A stretch of DNA of 64,000 nt, taken from positions 434,001 through 498,000 of the forward strand of contig NZ_PEND01000003.1 of assembly GCF_002844195.1 (NCBI RefSeq), in the 5' to 3' direction. Source of the stretch: Halegenticoccus soli (GTDB taxonomy: Archaea > Halobacteriota > Halobacteria > Halobacteriales > Haloferacaceae). Position 1 is the first letter of the stretch; each line of letters opens with the position of its first letter. The position numbers were made by a program, and so were the translations under genes. Shown piece by piece: positions 46,435-54,541 of this stretch. The notes beneath the pieces are model-generated. The model worked only from the letters and a program-made list of their open reading frames with translations, was not told the DNA's origin and did not search any database.

Positions 46435-46475
46435 CCGAAGGAATCCCACGGCTGTAGCCGTGGGAGGATGTCGAA
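46435..46475 (+). mobile_element. IS1341-type right-end hairpin relic
   Basis: CCCACGGCTG/TAGCCGTGGG (46446-46465) followed by AGGATGTCG matches the right-end hairpin signature of the tnpB element (stem, then GGATGTC). No tnpB reading frame is attached on the left, so it is a solo end between the relic at 45720-46270 and the replication origin boxes. Confidence 0.5.
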
Positions 46476-46566
46476 GCGTCGTCTGAGATCGTGCTCGTAC
46501 GTTGCTTGGTGGAGGGCACACCGATCCCCCCCATCTCTAGGAGAGGGGTCGTCAGACGCGCGCAAG

Positions 46567-46653
46567 ACACCCCTCGTTTTGAATGAGAAGTGAGCTCGAG
46601 AGCCCAGAGGAGGACCGCCCCTCGTGAAACCTGTCATTCAAAACGAGGGGGGT
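46567..46653. other. Replication origin ORB-like boxes, downstream side of orc
   Basis: There are two facing boxes: ACCCCTCGTTTTGAATGAG (46569-46587) and its inverted copy GTCATTCAAAACGAGGGGG (46633-46651). Haloarchaeal origin recognition boxes have a comparable shape with a G-run. They flank the 3' side of the orc gene. Their inverted orientation is typical of an archaeal origin. Confidence 0.6.
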
Positions 46654-46722
46654 ATGAAACATGGGATGCCGAAACTTCCGTCAGGATGGAAACGCCGAAC
46701 ACAAGAGGAATGGCTCTCGAAT

Positions 46723-48015
46723 TCACACCCCTTCAAGCTCTTTCAACCGATCGTCACTCCGGAGAACAGCCGAGAGGACGATATCCGGATCACGGAGTAA
46801 CTCGTGTTCTAAATACACCCCTTGATTAGGGCCACCGCCGACTCGCGTCGATTCAGTAACCCCAATGAGGGACATTTTTTTAAGAATTTGGTAGACACGC
46901 TCATCGCTTACCACGTTTGATCGGACGTCTCGCGCCACGAGTTCATACCGATCATAGATCTCACTCGTTCTGTACGGCTGTTCTCGATGTAAGTTTAGTT
47001 TCGCAAGCGCATAGAGGATGAGTTTCGCTTGAGGAGTCGTCACTTCGATTGTCTCCTTCACTTGATCGACCTCTGCCTTTTCTTTTGCTTGCTCAATATG
47101 ATCGATCTTGACGTGCGTCTCGTCTTGACGTTCAGCAAGATCGCCCGCTAACCGGAGAATGTCGACGGCCTTCCGCGCATCGCCATGTTCGTCTGCAGAG
47201 ATTTCAGCGGTTAGAGGAATGACGCCATCTTGAAGAACCTCATCCCGAAAGGCATCACGTCGGTGTTCGAGAATCAACTCGAGTTGCCGAGCGTCGTAGG
47301 GTTCAAAAACGAATTCAGATGTCCGCATTGAGCTTTCAACACGCGCGTTGAGCTTCTTTCCATATTCAACTTGATTCGAAATGGCGATAATCCCGATATA
47401 GGCATCAGTGTGGCCCGCCTCTCGGGCACGAGAGAGCTCGTGGAGAATATCGACGCTGTTGTCGAGTTTATCCACTTCATCAAGGATAATGATCACACCG
47501 TCGTAATGGTCGTTGAGAATCTCGTACGCATAGCTAAAGTACTCAGTTGAACCGAGGCCAAATCGTGGGATATCAATCCCGGCGTTCGCATCGCTCTCCA
47601 AATCCATGGCAATCTTCCGAGCGACACGTGTTTCAGTATTGTGACTTTTACACTCAACATAGACGCTCCCGGCATCCACCTGGAGCGCGCGAGCAGATTG
47701 AACCGCTCGTCGGCTCACGTGCTGTGTGACGAGTGATTTCCCCGTTCCAGTCTCCCCAAGGATAATGACGTGATTCGGTTGCTCTCCATGGACCACATGG
47801 CGAATTTCATTCGCAACCGCTTCGATCTCGGGATCTCGGCCGACAATTCGGTCTTCCTCAGGAACAGTTCCGACGACAAGTAAATCACGATTCGCGAAAA
47901 TCGGTGACCCAAGTGGCCCCTCTTCTTTATCCAGGCCAAAGAGCGGATCTTTCGACGGATCGTGAAGAGAGTCTCTCGGCAGGTCGCGAGAGTCACCATC
48001 GGCGTCGTCAGTCAT
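46723..48015 (-). CDS. orc: Orc1/Cdc6 replication initiator
   Basis: This 430-aa AAA+ protein has Walker A GETGTGKS (87-94), Walker B IIILDE (175-180), sensor/arginine segments (ISNQVEYGKKLNARVESSMR) and a C-terminal winged helix (SEIYDRYELVARDVRSNVVS, then DERVYQILKKMSLIGV). It binds origin recognition boxes and loads MCM. ORB-like boxes lie on both sides of the gene, including one 37 bp before the start. Together with the nearby parA this indicates an autonomous replicon origin. Confidence 0.92.
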   Translation of the reverse strand: MTDDADGDSRDLPRDSLHDPSKDPLFGLDKEEGPLGSPIFANRDLLVVGTVPEEDRIVGRDPEIEAVANEIRHVVHGEQPNHVIILGETGTGKSLVTQHVSRRAVQSARALQVDAGSVYVECKSHNTETRVARKIAMDLESDANAGIDIPRFGLGSTEYFSYAYEILNDHYDGVIIILDEVDKLDNSVDILHELSRAREAGHTDAYIGIIAISNQVEYGKKLNARVESSMRTSEFVFEPYDARQLELILEHRRDAFRDEVLQDGVIPLTAEISADEHGDARKAVDILRLAGDLAERQDETHVKIDHIEQAKEKAEVDQVKETIEVTTPQAKLILYALAKLNLHREQPYRTSEIYDRYELVARDVRSNVVSDERVYQILKKMSLIGVTESTRVGGGPNQGVYLEHELLRDPDIVLSAVLRSDDRLKELEGV

Positions 48016-48051
48016 AGACAGACTGAAACACTACTACCGTAAATAATTAAT

Positions 48052-48070
48052 CCACCCCGTTTTGAATCTA
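48052..48070. other. ORB-like box at the orc promoter
   Basis: The sequence CACCCCGTTTTGAATCTA resembles the CCCCTCGTTTTGAATGAG boxes with a shortened G-run complement. It begins 37 bp before the orc ATG and may serve autoregulation. Confidence 0.45.
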
Positions 48071-48169
48071 CGACCGGGAATTCAACAAGGTATGCCCGCA
48101 ATACGGCAGAAACCAATCTGATACTGAAAACCGCGGTTGGATTGAGATCAAAAGGGCAGTTTGAGAGAA

Positions 48170-48580
48170 GCTTCGAGCGCATACCCGCATCTTCAGGCGC
48201 GGGTCGAACGGTAGGCCCGGCTTAGCATCCGCCGTTGGTTGCCGGGCCGGAGATCCTACGGCGGGACGGTCACGCGTCTGTACGTCCTGGTTCCGTGTGC
48301 TACTCTAGCGGAGAGAGCCATGCCAGAGAAGATACGCATGCCGATAACTCGGCTGGAGACGGGGCCTGAGTGACCGGGCCATAGCCCTCTCACGGGAGGT
48401 AACCCGAGAGGTTCCCCCGGTGTCTTGCGCGAGCGAAGCTCTCGCGGACTCGTCAGAAGACACAGTCTTCCGAGATGTCGCCGGTTCCTGTGAGAGTGCG
48501 GGGTAAACCCTCGAAGGCCACTGGCCGATATCCCGCGGTGGGATGCCACGCCTTGAGGGCGTGGAGGTCACTGATCTTGA
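48170..48580 (+). mobile_element. Non-coding IS1341-like element (two end-type hairpins, internal hairpins)
   Basis: The segment starts near a hairpin ACCCGCATCT/CAGGCGCGGGT (48182-48204) and ends at CCACGCCTTG/AGGGCGTGG (48546-48564) followed by AGGTCAC. Inside are short hairpins including GAAGAC-ACA-GTCTTC (about 48452-48466). No tnpB frame is visible. It lies between the orc promoter and the main ORB array, so it appears to have been inserted in the origin. The boundaries are approximate. Confidence 0.45.
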
Positions 48581-48823
48581 GACCCCCCCCTCGTTTTGAA
48601 TGAGTCTACTCCGGTTCTAGCCGTCAGTGATCGAACCGAGGACCACCCCTGGTTTTGAGTGAGAAATACAGCGGAGACCGGAAATTGAGACCCCCCTGGT
48701 TTTGAGTGAGAAATACAGCGGAGACCGGAAATTGAGACCCCCCTGGTTTTGAGTGAGGGAAATGGACTCACCATCCCTTCGTATGAGATTACTGCCCCAC
48801 ACCCCCCTAATTTGGAATGAGAG
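48581..48823. other. Origin ORB array, with three boxes at 47-bp spacing
   Basis: Five boxes read in one direction: CCCCCTCGTTTTGAATGAG (48586-48604), CACCCCTGGTTTTGAGTGAG (ends 48663), CCCCCCTGGTTTTGAGTGAG twice (ending 48710 and 48757) and ACCCCCCTAATTTGGAATGAG-like (48799-48823). The middle three are in a direct repeat of exactly 47 bp that includes AAATACAGCGGAGACCGG. This is the probable Orc1 binding array and DNA unwinding region of the origin. Confidence 0.65.
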
Positions 48824-49508
48824 TACCATTGGTACTACTCCTATGATTCTCTACGACTCGATATCCACGATCGTCTTTGCAATACCTCTCGGTGGGGATC
48901 ACTGCGTTTTTACTCGATCAATGTTTCCCTATACGACCGGGCTTAATACAGGAAGATTTATATTGGAGTAGTGAGTAAAGTTCATTAAGTTATTCAGGAG
49001 CAAAGACGAAGATATCTTCGTCGACAATGAGAACACTAGTAATTCGTAATTTGAAAATGTCTATCGTGTAGGTGCTTTCCCGTGTAAATTCTATTTGAGG
49101 ATAAGAGAACCAGCACTAGTGGCATCTCATTCAAAACGAGGGGGGTGGGTGATGCTCTACCACCTGTGTCGTGCCTCGATTCCTCGTCACAGACACGACC
49201 CTGGAAGGAACTCCTAACCGTGATGAAGATACTTGCGGACCATCCACTCATCGTTTCTGTTCTTCGGTCTGATCGATTAGGCTCGGTCCTAGCTGCTAGC
49301 TGTGGTGTGAAAAAGAAGGCGTGTTCGAAATGATCGCTCCTCCCTGCCTGGTGATGGGACATTACCTTCATGCAAAACACCGATCCTCCTGTCTTCATGA
49401 ATTCGCCCGTGTTAACCTCGTGATAAGGGTAAGTACGAAGTTCTACTCACCCTGGATTTTTACACCTTCAGAAGAAAGTGCCTAGAACCCCAGCTTAGAG
49501 GGTTCCCT
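48824..49508. other. AT-rich origin flank with a distal inverted ORB
   Basis: The stretch has AT-rich tracts (48860-49070), which could be the duplex unwinding element, then an inverted box TCATTCAAAACGAGGGGGG (49127-49145). Boxes in opposite orientation on each side of an AT-rich core are the usual plan of archaeal origins. No gene is credible here. Confidence 0.5.
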
Positions 49509-49679
49509 ATGAGTGCACTTACCTGGCTCGTACGGACTGTCATCGAGGAACGACCTGATGAGGTATTCTGTCAATGTCGTCGCTGTGGAATGACGCTACA
49601 ATCGTCTGCTACTAAATGTTCCCACTGTGGCTCAACTGACATCCATCAGTATGACCTCTCCCCACATTCATTCAACTAA
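49509..49679 (+). CDS. Zinc-ribbon mini-protein
   Basis: This 56-aa protein starts MSALTWLVRTVIEERPDEVF, then carries CQCRRCGMTLQSSATKCSHC, a four-Cys rubredoxin-like zinc ribbon, and ends QYDLSPHSFN. Many haloarchaeal plasmids encode such proteins. Start and stop are clear. Role unknown; nucleic-acid binding is a guess. Confidence 0.65.
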   Translation: MSALTWLVRTVIEERPDEVFCQCRRCGMTLQSSATKCSHCGSTDIHQYDLSPHSFN

Positions 49680-49817
49680 CTGGCTTCCTCTACGGATTTG
49701 TGACTTTTCTTGCCCTCGAAACACTCACCCGTTGTGGTCAAACATTCACAATGAGATGAGGTTGGTGACTAGATTCTCAACATCAAGACAAACGAAGGGG
49801 TTTACCTACTCCCGTCT

Positions 49818-49979
49818 ATGGCGCAGTCGATGTCTGAAATCACCCTGAAGCAAGAGACGCTCGATCGCCTTGACCAACTGCGTGTTGACGACGAGCCGTA
49901 TGATGAAATCGTTAACGAACTCATTAATATCTATGAAGCTGAGGAATTGTCCCTGTATCGGGTAGGTGACGAGTTCTAA
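49818..49979 (+). CDS. Small DUF7557-like protein (antitoxin-like)
   Basis: This 53-aa protein starts MAQSMSEITLKQETLDRLDQ and has an acidic DDEPYDEIVNELINIYEAEE helix. It resembles the small haloarchaeal DUF7557 proteins, with the pattern of a ribbon-helix-helix antitoxin (beta strand, then two helices). No toxin gene adjoins it. The second Met (MSEITLK, 12 bp later) is an alternative start. Confidence 0.55.
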   Translation: MAQSMSEITLKQETLDRLDQLRVDDEPYDEIVNELINIYEAEELSLYRVGDEF

Positions 49980-50129
49980 TTCTTCATCTCTTTTCTGTCG
50001 AATGTTCACCTCTGGCCCCCTCCAAAGCAGTGATATCTCTATCCGCTATTTTCCACGAAGCTAGTAGACGTGTCTGTACGCGGTACTCAGATTATGCCCG
50101 ATGTCTTACTCACTCAGCAAAGAGACTAC

Positions 50130-50160
50130 TCCCACGACTCAAGTCGTGGGCTTTCTCCTT
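50130..50160. mobile_element. IS1341-type end hairpin relic
   Basis: CCCACGACTC/AAGTCGTGGG (about 50132-50151) forms a strong stem followed by CTTTCTCC. Similar hairpins mark tnpB ends in this window. No tnpB frame adjoins. Confidence 0.4.
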
Positions 50161-50201
50161 GATTGCGTGTAACCTCGGAACCTACAGACGATGAGTACAG
50201 A

Positions 50202-50226
50202 GTTTAGTTTAGTTTAGTTTAGTTTA
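50202..50226. repeat. Tandem TTTAG pentanucleotide repeat
   Basis: About five copies of the 5-nt unit TTTAG lie in a row, about 135 bp before the CBS-domain gene. It may be a slippage site affecting promoter spacing. Confidence 0.7.
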
Positions 50227-50361
50227 TCTTTCAACTTCTACCAGTTATCTTCCTAACAATGTTCATAATCACGCGTTTCGGGAGCGGTATTGTATACGAA
50301 ACGCTGGGATTTCCAGCCATCACGGTGAACACGTTTCACGAGAAATACCCCTAGTGGAACA

Positions 50362-50787
50362 ATGCCTGTTGGTCACCTCGGTCCTGACGACGTCGTAACG
50401 GCAACCAGAGATACACCAGTCGATGAGATCATCGCCCAACTTGCTGCAGAGAGTGTCGGTGCAATCGTTATCACGGAAGACGACAAGCCCGTCGGCATCG
50501 TCACCGATCGAGATGTTGTCCTTGCACTGAACGAGACGGAAGACTTCACCTCTCTCACCGCTGCAGACGTTATGACAGAAGATCCCGTGACGCTCCAGGA
50601 AGGAGAGGAGGCGATGGAAATTTCACGAACCATCGAGGAGCATCACGTCCGCCGTATCCCGGTGGTCGACGAAAACGGTACACTCACTGGGATCGTCACA
50701 CTTGATGATCTCGTAGCGACGATCGGCGAGCAGCTCGATAACATTGCAGAGACGATTGAGGTGCAGTCGCCTGAGTACAGTCCCTAG
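50362..50787 (+). CDS. CBS-domain pair protein
   Basis: This 141-aa protein consists of two CBS domains (VGHLGPDDVVTATRDTPVDE through PVGIVTDRDVVLAL, and DVMTEDPVTLQEGEEAMEIS through IVTLDDLVATIGE). The paired IVTxxDxxxA motifs bind adenosine nucleotides. Stand-alone CBS proteins regulate partner enzymes or sense energy state. The partner is not evident; the gene is alone. Confidence 0.88.
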   Translation: MPVGHLGPDDVVTATRDTPVDEIIAQLAAESVGAIVITEDDKPVGIVTDRDVVLALNETEDFTSLTAADVMTEDPVTLQEGEEAMEISRTIEEHHVRRIPVVDENGTLTGIVTLDDLVATIGEQLDNIAETIEVQSPEYSP

Positions 50788-51023
50788 TCTGCACGCTGGG
50801 GTTCGGTACCTGCCACGCTTCTTGGTGTGAATCTGGTTCTGGGATCTCAGTATCTGCTGAGTAAGTAGTCTGTGAGAGGTACCTACGCGTCTGACCGCTC
50901 CTGACCCTTTTAGAGAGTTAGTTCTCGCTGAATGGTGAGGCTCGGTACGTCGAGTTCCTCGTGGGCCACTGAGAGAGCAATATATATTTGCGCGTAGATC
51001 TATTAGTTGATTGTATCTGGCGC

Positions 51024-51350
51024 ATGAAAAACGGCCTTTCTGAGACAGAACAAGCAGGATTGGAATTAATCTACGACCAAAATGGGATCTATCAGAGCGA
51101 ATTTTGGAAAGAGCTAGATATTTCTTCACGGCAAGGAAGTAGAATCGTGACGACGCTCCTCGATGAAGAGCTTATTAAACGGGAAGAAACGGCATACAAT
51201 GGTCGAGTCACCTACTTTTTGACACCGACAGCGAAGTTGCTCGATTTCAGTCTCCTCATGGCAGGAGATCTGATCTCGCCGTTTATCGGAGAGAGTGAGA
51301 CAAATCCTCAGTCGGCTGAGTTCTCTAGCTGGATTATGCGCCTTCGCTAA
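51024..51350 (+). CDS. MarR-like winged-helix protein (DUF7343-like)
   Basis: This protein of about 108 aa starts from the ATG at 51024 (MKNGLSETEQAGLELIYDQN). The winged helix GIYQSEFWKELDISSRQGSR is followed by IVTTLLDEELIKREETAYNG, with a wing VTYFLTPTA. The pattern matches DUF7343 MarR-type regulators. An earlier GTG-type start at 50988 would add 12 residues. The target is unknown, and the region downstream is relic-rich. Confidence 0.75.
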   Translation: MKNGLSETEQAGLELIYDQNGIYQSEFWKELDISSRQGSRIVTTLLDEELIKREETAYNGRVTYFLTPTAKLLDFSLLMAGDLISPFIGESETNPQSAEFSSWIMRLR

Positions 51351-51490
51351 GAGAATTTTGTCTAGTTCGATGCAGGTGCTCTTTGTTCTTACTGCCCTGC
51401 CAGACGAATTGTCAAATCCCGTATTGGCACTGCGCAGATCTCAGAGAGAAACAGAAATACCTATAGCTGAGATACAGACTAGCTTGGGTG

Positions 51491-51652
51491 ATGTTTTCAC
51501 TCGACCACGACCACGTTACTGGCGGGATTGCCATCGACGACGTTGAAGATCTCACGCTTGTTGTCACCCGAGATGGGTGCTACCAGAGGCAGATCTATGA
51601 GTACTTCGAGCAAAAGCGCATGGAAAAGCGCGCATACGGATTCTACGAGTAA
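51491..51652 (+). CDS. Small hypothetical protein
   Basis: This 53-aa frame starts MFSLDHDHVTGGIAIDDVED and ends KRMEKRAYGFYE. The composition is protein-like and acidic, with a strand (LTLVVTRDG) and a terminal helix. No family is recognised. It may be the tail of a longer lost gene, since it sits just before a tnpB relic. Confidence 0.4.
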   Translation: MFSLDHDHVTGGIAIDDVEDLTLVVTRDGCYQRQIYEYFEQKRMEKRAYGFYE

Positions 51653-51769
51653 AGACGGCTTCGTATCGACTGCGTTCCACTCTCCCCTCTTCCAACTAAC
51701 CCACACCAGCTCAGCGACTTTGAACTGACGTTGAACGGCAAGAGTCACCAGCCTATTGCTGGGGGCTGA

Positions 51770-51880
51770 TTGCTGGGAGTCCACATCAAAGCCCTCCCCT
51801 CAACGAGCGAACCCCGTATGGGGTGAGCGAAGTAGGATAGGGTAGGGTAGTTTACCTCTCTCATCAGAAGAGACAGAGAA
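51770..51880 (+). mobile_element. IS1341-type tnpB C-terminal tail relic
   Basis: On the plus strand AGSPHQSPPLNERTPYGVSE-VG-stop (about 51776-51852) is the kind of C-terminus found in haloarchaeal TnpB. It includes the hairpin ACCCCGTATGGGGT that codes for the TPYG segment. The following GGGTAGTTTAC also occurs at the ends of the relics at 45720 and 63640. No upstream tnpB remains. The rest of 51653-52163 has no recognisable gene. Confidence 0.55.
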
Positions 51881-52163
51881 CCGCGTTCGCTTACGTAGTG
51901 GGATGGCTGTCGAAGGTGAGCTTCGCACCAAACCCGAGCAGCACGCTTCCACTCATGTATTGTACTACGCGACGAGTCTGGTGATAGGACGTGGTGAAAA
52001 GTCTGTCCCTACGTGTCAATACGGTCTCAGGTGCGCGGAGTGTGGGCGCAGCGCATATTCAGTCGGTAGTGAATCCCTTTTGCGTCGTGACGCACCTACC
52101 CAACTTGGAGACCGCTCGAAGTTCAACACGGCCAGAGAGTGGCTTCTCGTCGGAGTTTTTGCA

Positions 52164-52643
52164 TTAGTCGAGATACCGCGGATGAACCCATACAAGATCA
52201 TCTCCGTAGGCATCGATCCACGCGCGTGCGTCACTCACGTCTGCAACCCGTTCTCCAGATTCGGACACACCATGTTTGTCGAACTCAACGGCAACGAGTG
52301 CCTCTGCCGCAGTGTTACAGTAGAGAGCTCTCGTACACTCGGCATCTAAGGCCACGAGTTCTCGGGTTCCTTGTTCGTAGCGAGTGAGTGTGTGAGCTAT
52401 TTTCGCGGCGTGGTCCCCGTGGCGGTATCTGTTGATCGTAACGAACAGGCCAGTATGGATATCGAGATGCGTCCAGTAGCTGAACGTCCTGCCGCAGCTT
52501 GGACACGTGAGGTGTGGAAGACTACTCTCTACTGTCTCGGTATATTCCCAGCGAGGGTGGTAGTCGCCACAGTGTTCGCAGAGTGGATGTTCGCCCTGAC
52601 GCGCCGTCGTCTTGGACGTGGGTTCTGTGGAGTCACTCGACAT
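52164..52643 (-). CDS. Hypothetical zinc-finger protein, 159 aa
   Basis: It starts MSSDSTEPTSKTTARQGEHP and then has CEHCGDYHPRWEY and CPSCGRTFSYWTH, two CxxC pairs that form a zinc site near the N-terminus. The C-terminal two-thirds (TRYEQGTRELVALDAECTRA) is alpha/beta without recognised family. The minus-strand frame is open to 52898, but the extension is Arg/Pro-rich and unlikely. It is co-oriented with the cassette at 53-54.8 kb. Confidence 0.55.
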   Translation of the reverse strand: MSSDSTEPTSKTTARQGEHPLCEHCGDYHPRWEYTETVESSLPHLTCPSCGRTFSYWTHLDIHTGLFVTINRYRHGDHAAKIAHTLTRYEQGTRELVALDAECTRALYCNTAAEALVAVEFDKHGVSESGERVADVSDARAWIDAYGDDLVWVHPRYLD

Positions 52644-52799
52644 GGACGGTCGATACTGTGTGGAGACGCGACATAGGCCGATGGGTGTCAGTTCCGTATG
52701 TTCCGATACCCAATCGAAGACGACGGGGGCGGCATGTCGATACGGCATCGGTCGACAGATTGTCGAGGAGATCCCCACTCCCGGTCTCCCCCTGCAATT

Positions 52800-53015
52800 C
52801 TTACACCTGCTGTAAGCGGACACTCTCCCGTGGCTGTCCCCATGACTGCCGTCGACTGCCGTTCGAGAAGCCGCACTCACTACTACCCACCCCGCCAACC
52901 CAACCGCCCAGTCCTCATACAGCGAGGGAACGTGCTCCTAGCGTGATGGGATGCGGCCGACTATGCGATCGCGATTACACCCACGAGGGTGCACCCGACT
53001 TACAACAGCTGTAAG
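52800..53015. repeat. Two CTTACA-N5-TGTAAG dyads downstream of the 53024 gene
   Basis: CTTACA-CCTGC-TGTAAG at 52800-52816 and CTTACA-ACAGC-TGTAAG at 52999-53015 are perfect 17-nt dyads, 199 bp apart. The 6-nt arms and N5 centre match the geometry of the GCTAACA-N5-TGTTAGC sites near 3351. The second dyad lies 9 bp from the stop of the coiled-coil gene. The rest of 52644-53023 has no gene I can support. Confidence 0.6.
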
Positions 53016-53023
53016 ACCCGAAG

Positions 53024-53899
53024 TCATTCACCGTGCCCCCGAGCGAACGAGGGACCGCGACCATCACTCATCCGCAGTTCGAGGACGTACTTGCCCTCGC
53101 CCTTCTGCCCCCGCCTGCACCACAACGGCGACCCATGAGCGAGTTCGGCGAGTTTCTCGATCGCTCGGTACACTTCGACCCACTGGAAGCGCTGGCCGAA
53201 CACCGCTTCGAGATGCGTCTTCAACTTGTCCTTCTTCGAGCACAAGCGAACGCGCTTCCCGTTGGCGTCGCTGATCTTGGTTCCCCATTCGCCGAAGTGC
53301 AGTGCGATCTCACGCGCGCGTTCATGGACGGGGTAGACGCGATCGACAACTGCCTCCGCACCATGGCGGATGAACCGCTCTAATTTCGAGAGGTGCTGGG
53401 CGTCTTCACCGCCCTGTTCGGTCGACAGTGCGTCAGGCTTCTGGATCCCAAGGTCATCTTCACATTGAGAGAGTCGAGCACGGATTTGCGCGTCGGCTTT
53501 CGTCCGTGTAATCTGCTCTTGGCGGAGATCCTTTGTGAGTTGCTCGGGATCGGCTGCTTCGAGGTCGTCAACGCGCTTCGAGAGCGATTTGGACCGCTTG
53601 CAACTCGAATCGAGGAGTCGACCGACGGGCTGGCCGGCGATCCAGATGTTCTCAAGTGCTGCGTCAGCGTCGTCGTCGACATCGCGGAGCTCGACGTGTT
53701 GGCGGGCTTCGAGATCGTCGAGGCGCTTCTCGTAGGCGTCGAGTTGGGCGTCCTTCTCGGCGAGTTGCTCTCGTAGGTGCTCGTTTTCAGCCTGGAGGTG
53801 CTCAACCGTCGTTTCGAGTTCGGCGAGGCGCTCCATGACCGCCTGGTGGTCGGTCTCGACGGACGAGTTCGAGCGGCCAGTGGGTGAGTGGGTGCTCAT
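53024..53899 (-). CDS. Coiled-coil protein with C-terminal domain shared with the 3776 protein
   Basis: This 291-aa protein starts MSTHSPTGRSNSSVETD and forms a long coiled coil at about residues 18-75 (MERLAELETTVEHLQAENEH). The C-terminal third carries the domain also present in the gene at 3776-4189: DRVYPVHERAREIALHFGEW, then GTKISDANGKRV, later EVYRAIEKLAEL and a final YVLELRMSD. Family unknown. It is the last gene of a five-gene minus-strand cassette and overlaps the preceding gene by 4 bp. The coiled coil suggests oligomerisation. DNA binding is inferred only from the nearby dyads. Confidence 0.65.
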   Translation of the reverse strand: MSTHSPTGRSNSSVETDHQAVMERLAELETTVEHLQAENEHLREQLAEKDAQLDAYEKRLDDLEARQHVELRDVDDDADAALENIWIAGQPVGRLLDSSCKRSKSLSKRVDDLEAADPEQLTKDLRQEQITRTKADAQIRARLSQCEDDLGIQKPDALSTEQGGEDAQHLSKLERFIRHGAEAVVDRVYPVHERAREIALHFGEWGTKISDANGKRVRLCSKKDKLKTHLEAVFGQRFQWVEVYRAIEKLAELAHGSPLWCRRGQKGEGKYVLELRMSDGRGPSFARGHGE

Positions 53900-54249
53900 T
53901 CGGGCACCTCCTGTGCAGTGTGGTAGGTGACGTGCGTTCGGCGGGTGGTCTCGATGATCGTCGGGCTAATGAGGACGGGCCAGGTCTGTTGGGTCTGGCC
54001 GTCTTGGGTGATGCCGATGCGTCCTTCACAGAGGAGGTGGGTGCCGAGCGTGGGCGGGAGCTCGTCGAAGGAGAGGGGTGCACAGCTGAGACAGTAGCAC
54101 GCCGCGAGGTGCCACCGGGTGTCTTGTCTGTTCTGGTGGAGTCGGACGGTCACCGGATCGCATTCAGTGAGTTTGCGAGTGCACTCGGTGCAGGTGGTGG
54201 TCGTGCCGGTGTCGATGCGTAGGCCCAAGAGCAATTGCTCAAGCAACAT
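53896..54249 (-). CDS. Small Cys-rich protein of the cassette
   Basis: This 117-aa protein starts MLLEQLLLGLRIDTGTTTTC. Cysteines in CTECTRKLTEC and CYCLSC probably bind zinc. The C-terminal half (ISPTIIETTRRTHVTYHT) is beta-rich. It overlaps the 53899 start by 4 bp (ATGA), which indicates translational coupling. No family is recognised. Confidence 0.55.
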   Translation of the reverse strand: MLLEQLLLGLRIDTGTTTTCTECTRKLTECDPVTVRLHQNRQDTRWHLAACYCLSCAPLSFDELPPTLGTHLLCEGRIGITQDGQTQQTWPVLISPTIIETTRRTHVTYHTAQEVPE

Positions 54250-54266
54250 TGGAATGGGGAGGAAGG

Positions 54267-54404
54267 TTAGTCGCGCTGGAGTTCGAGCGCCGATTCAGTG
54301 TACAGACGTTTTTTTCCCGAGGGGAACTCGGAGGTTTCGAGGTAGATCTCGATCCGGAGGGTTCGGCTGAACGGAAGGGTGAATTCGGTGTGGAGGACGC
54401 TCAT
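54267..54404 (-). CDS. Small cassette protein, 45 aa
   Basis: It starts MSVLHTEFTLPFSRTLRIEI, is beta-rich and ends LYTESALELQRD. Its ATG overlaps the stop of the preceding 46-aa gene, and an 18-bp gap separates it from the next one. It is called because of the coupled arrangement rather than homology. Confidence 0.4.
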   Translation of the reverse strand: MSVLHTEFTLPFSRTLRIEIYLETSEFPSGKKRLYTESALELQRD

Positions 54405-54541
54405 TTGTGGCCCTCCATGACACAGAAACACTCGAAGCACGGGAGTGTGCCGAGTTCGGCGCAGGTGTCGCACGCTGTGGGGAGTTGGGTTTGGATGTGG
54501 GTCGAAGCGCTAGGCTTACAGGAGTTGCAGAGATCAAGCAT
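54401..54541 (-). CDS. Cys-rich mini-protein, 46 aa
   Basis: It starts MLDLCNSCKPSASTHIQTQL and ends CDTCAELGTLPCFECFCVME-GHK, with seven Cys in pairs consistent with two zinc sites. The start overlaps the stop of the upstream gene (54541-54544) and its stop overlaps the next start. It is probably a zinc-knuckle protein of the cassette. Confidence 0.45.
   Translation of the reverse strand: MLDLCNSCKPSASTHIQTQLPTACDTCAELGTLPCFECFCVMEGHK

Noticed and set aside
51903-52349. Plus-strand frame of 148 aa
   Set aside because: It overlaps the minus-strand zinc-finger gene, and its first part has mixed composition typical of decayed DNA.
52980-52995. CACCCACGAGGGTGCACCC resembles part of the CRISPR repeat
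   Set aside because: Only about 11 nt match and there is no periodicity. Most likely coincidence.
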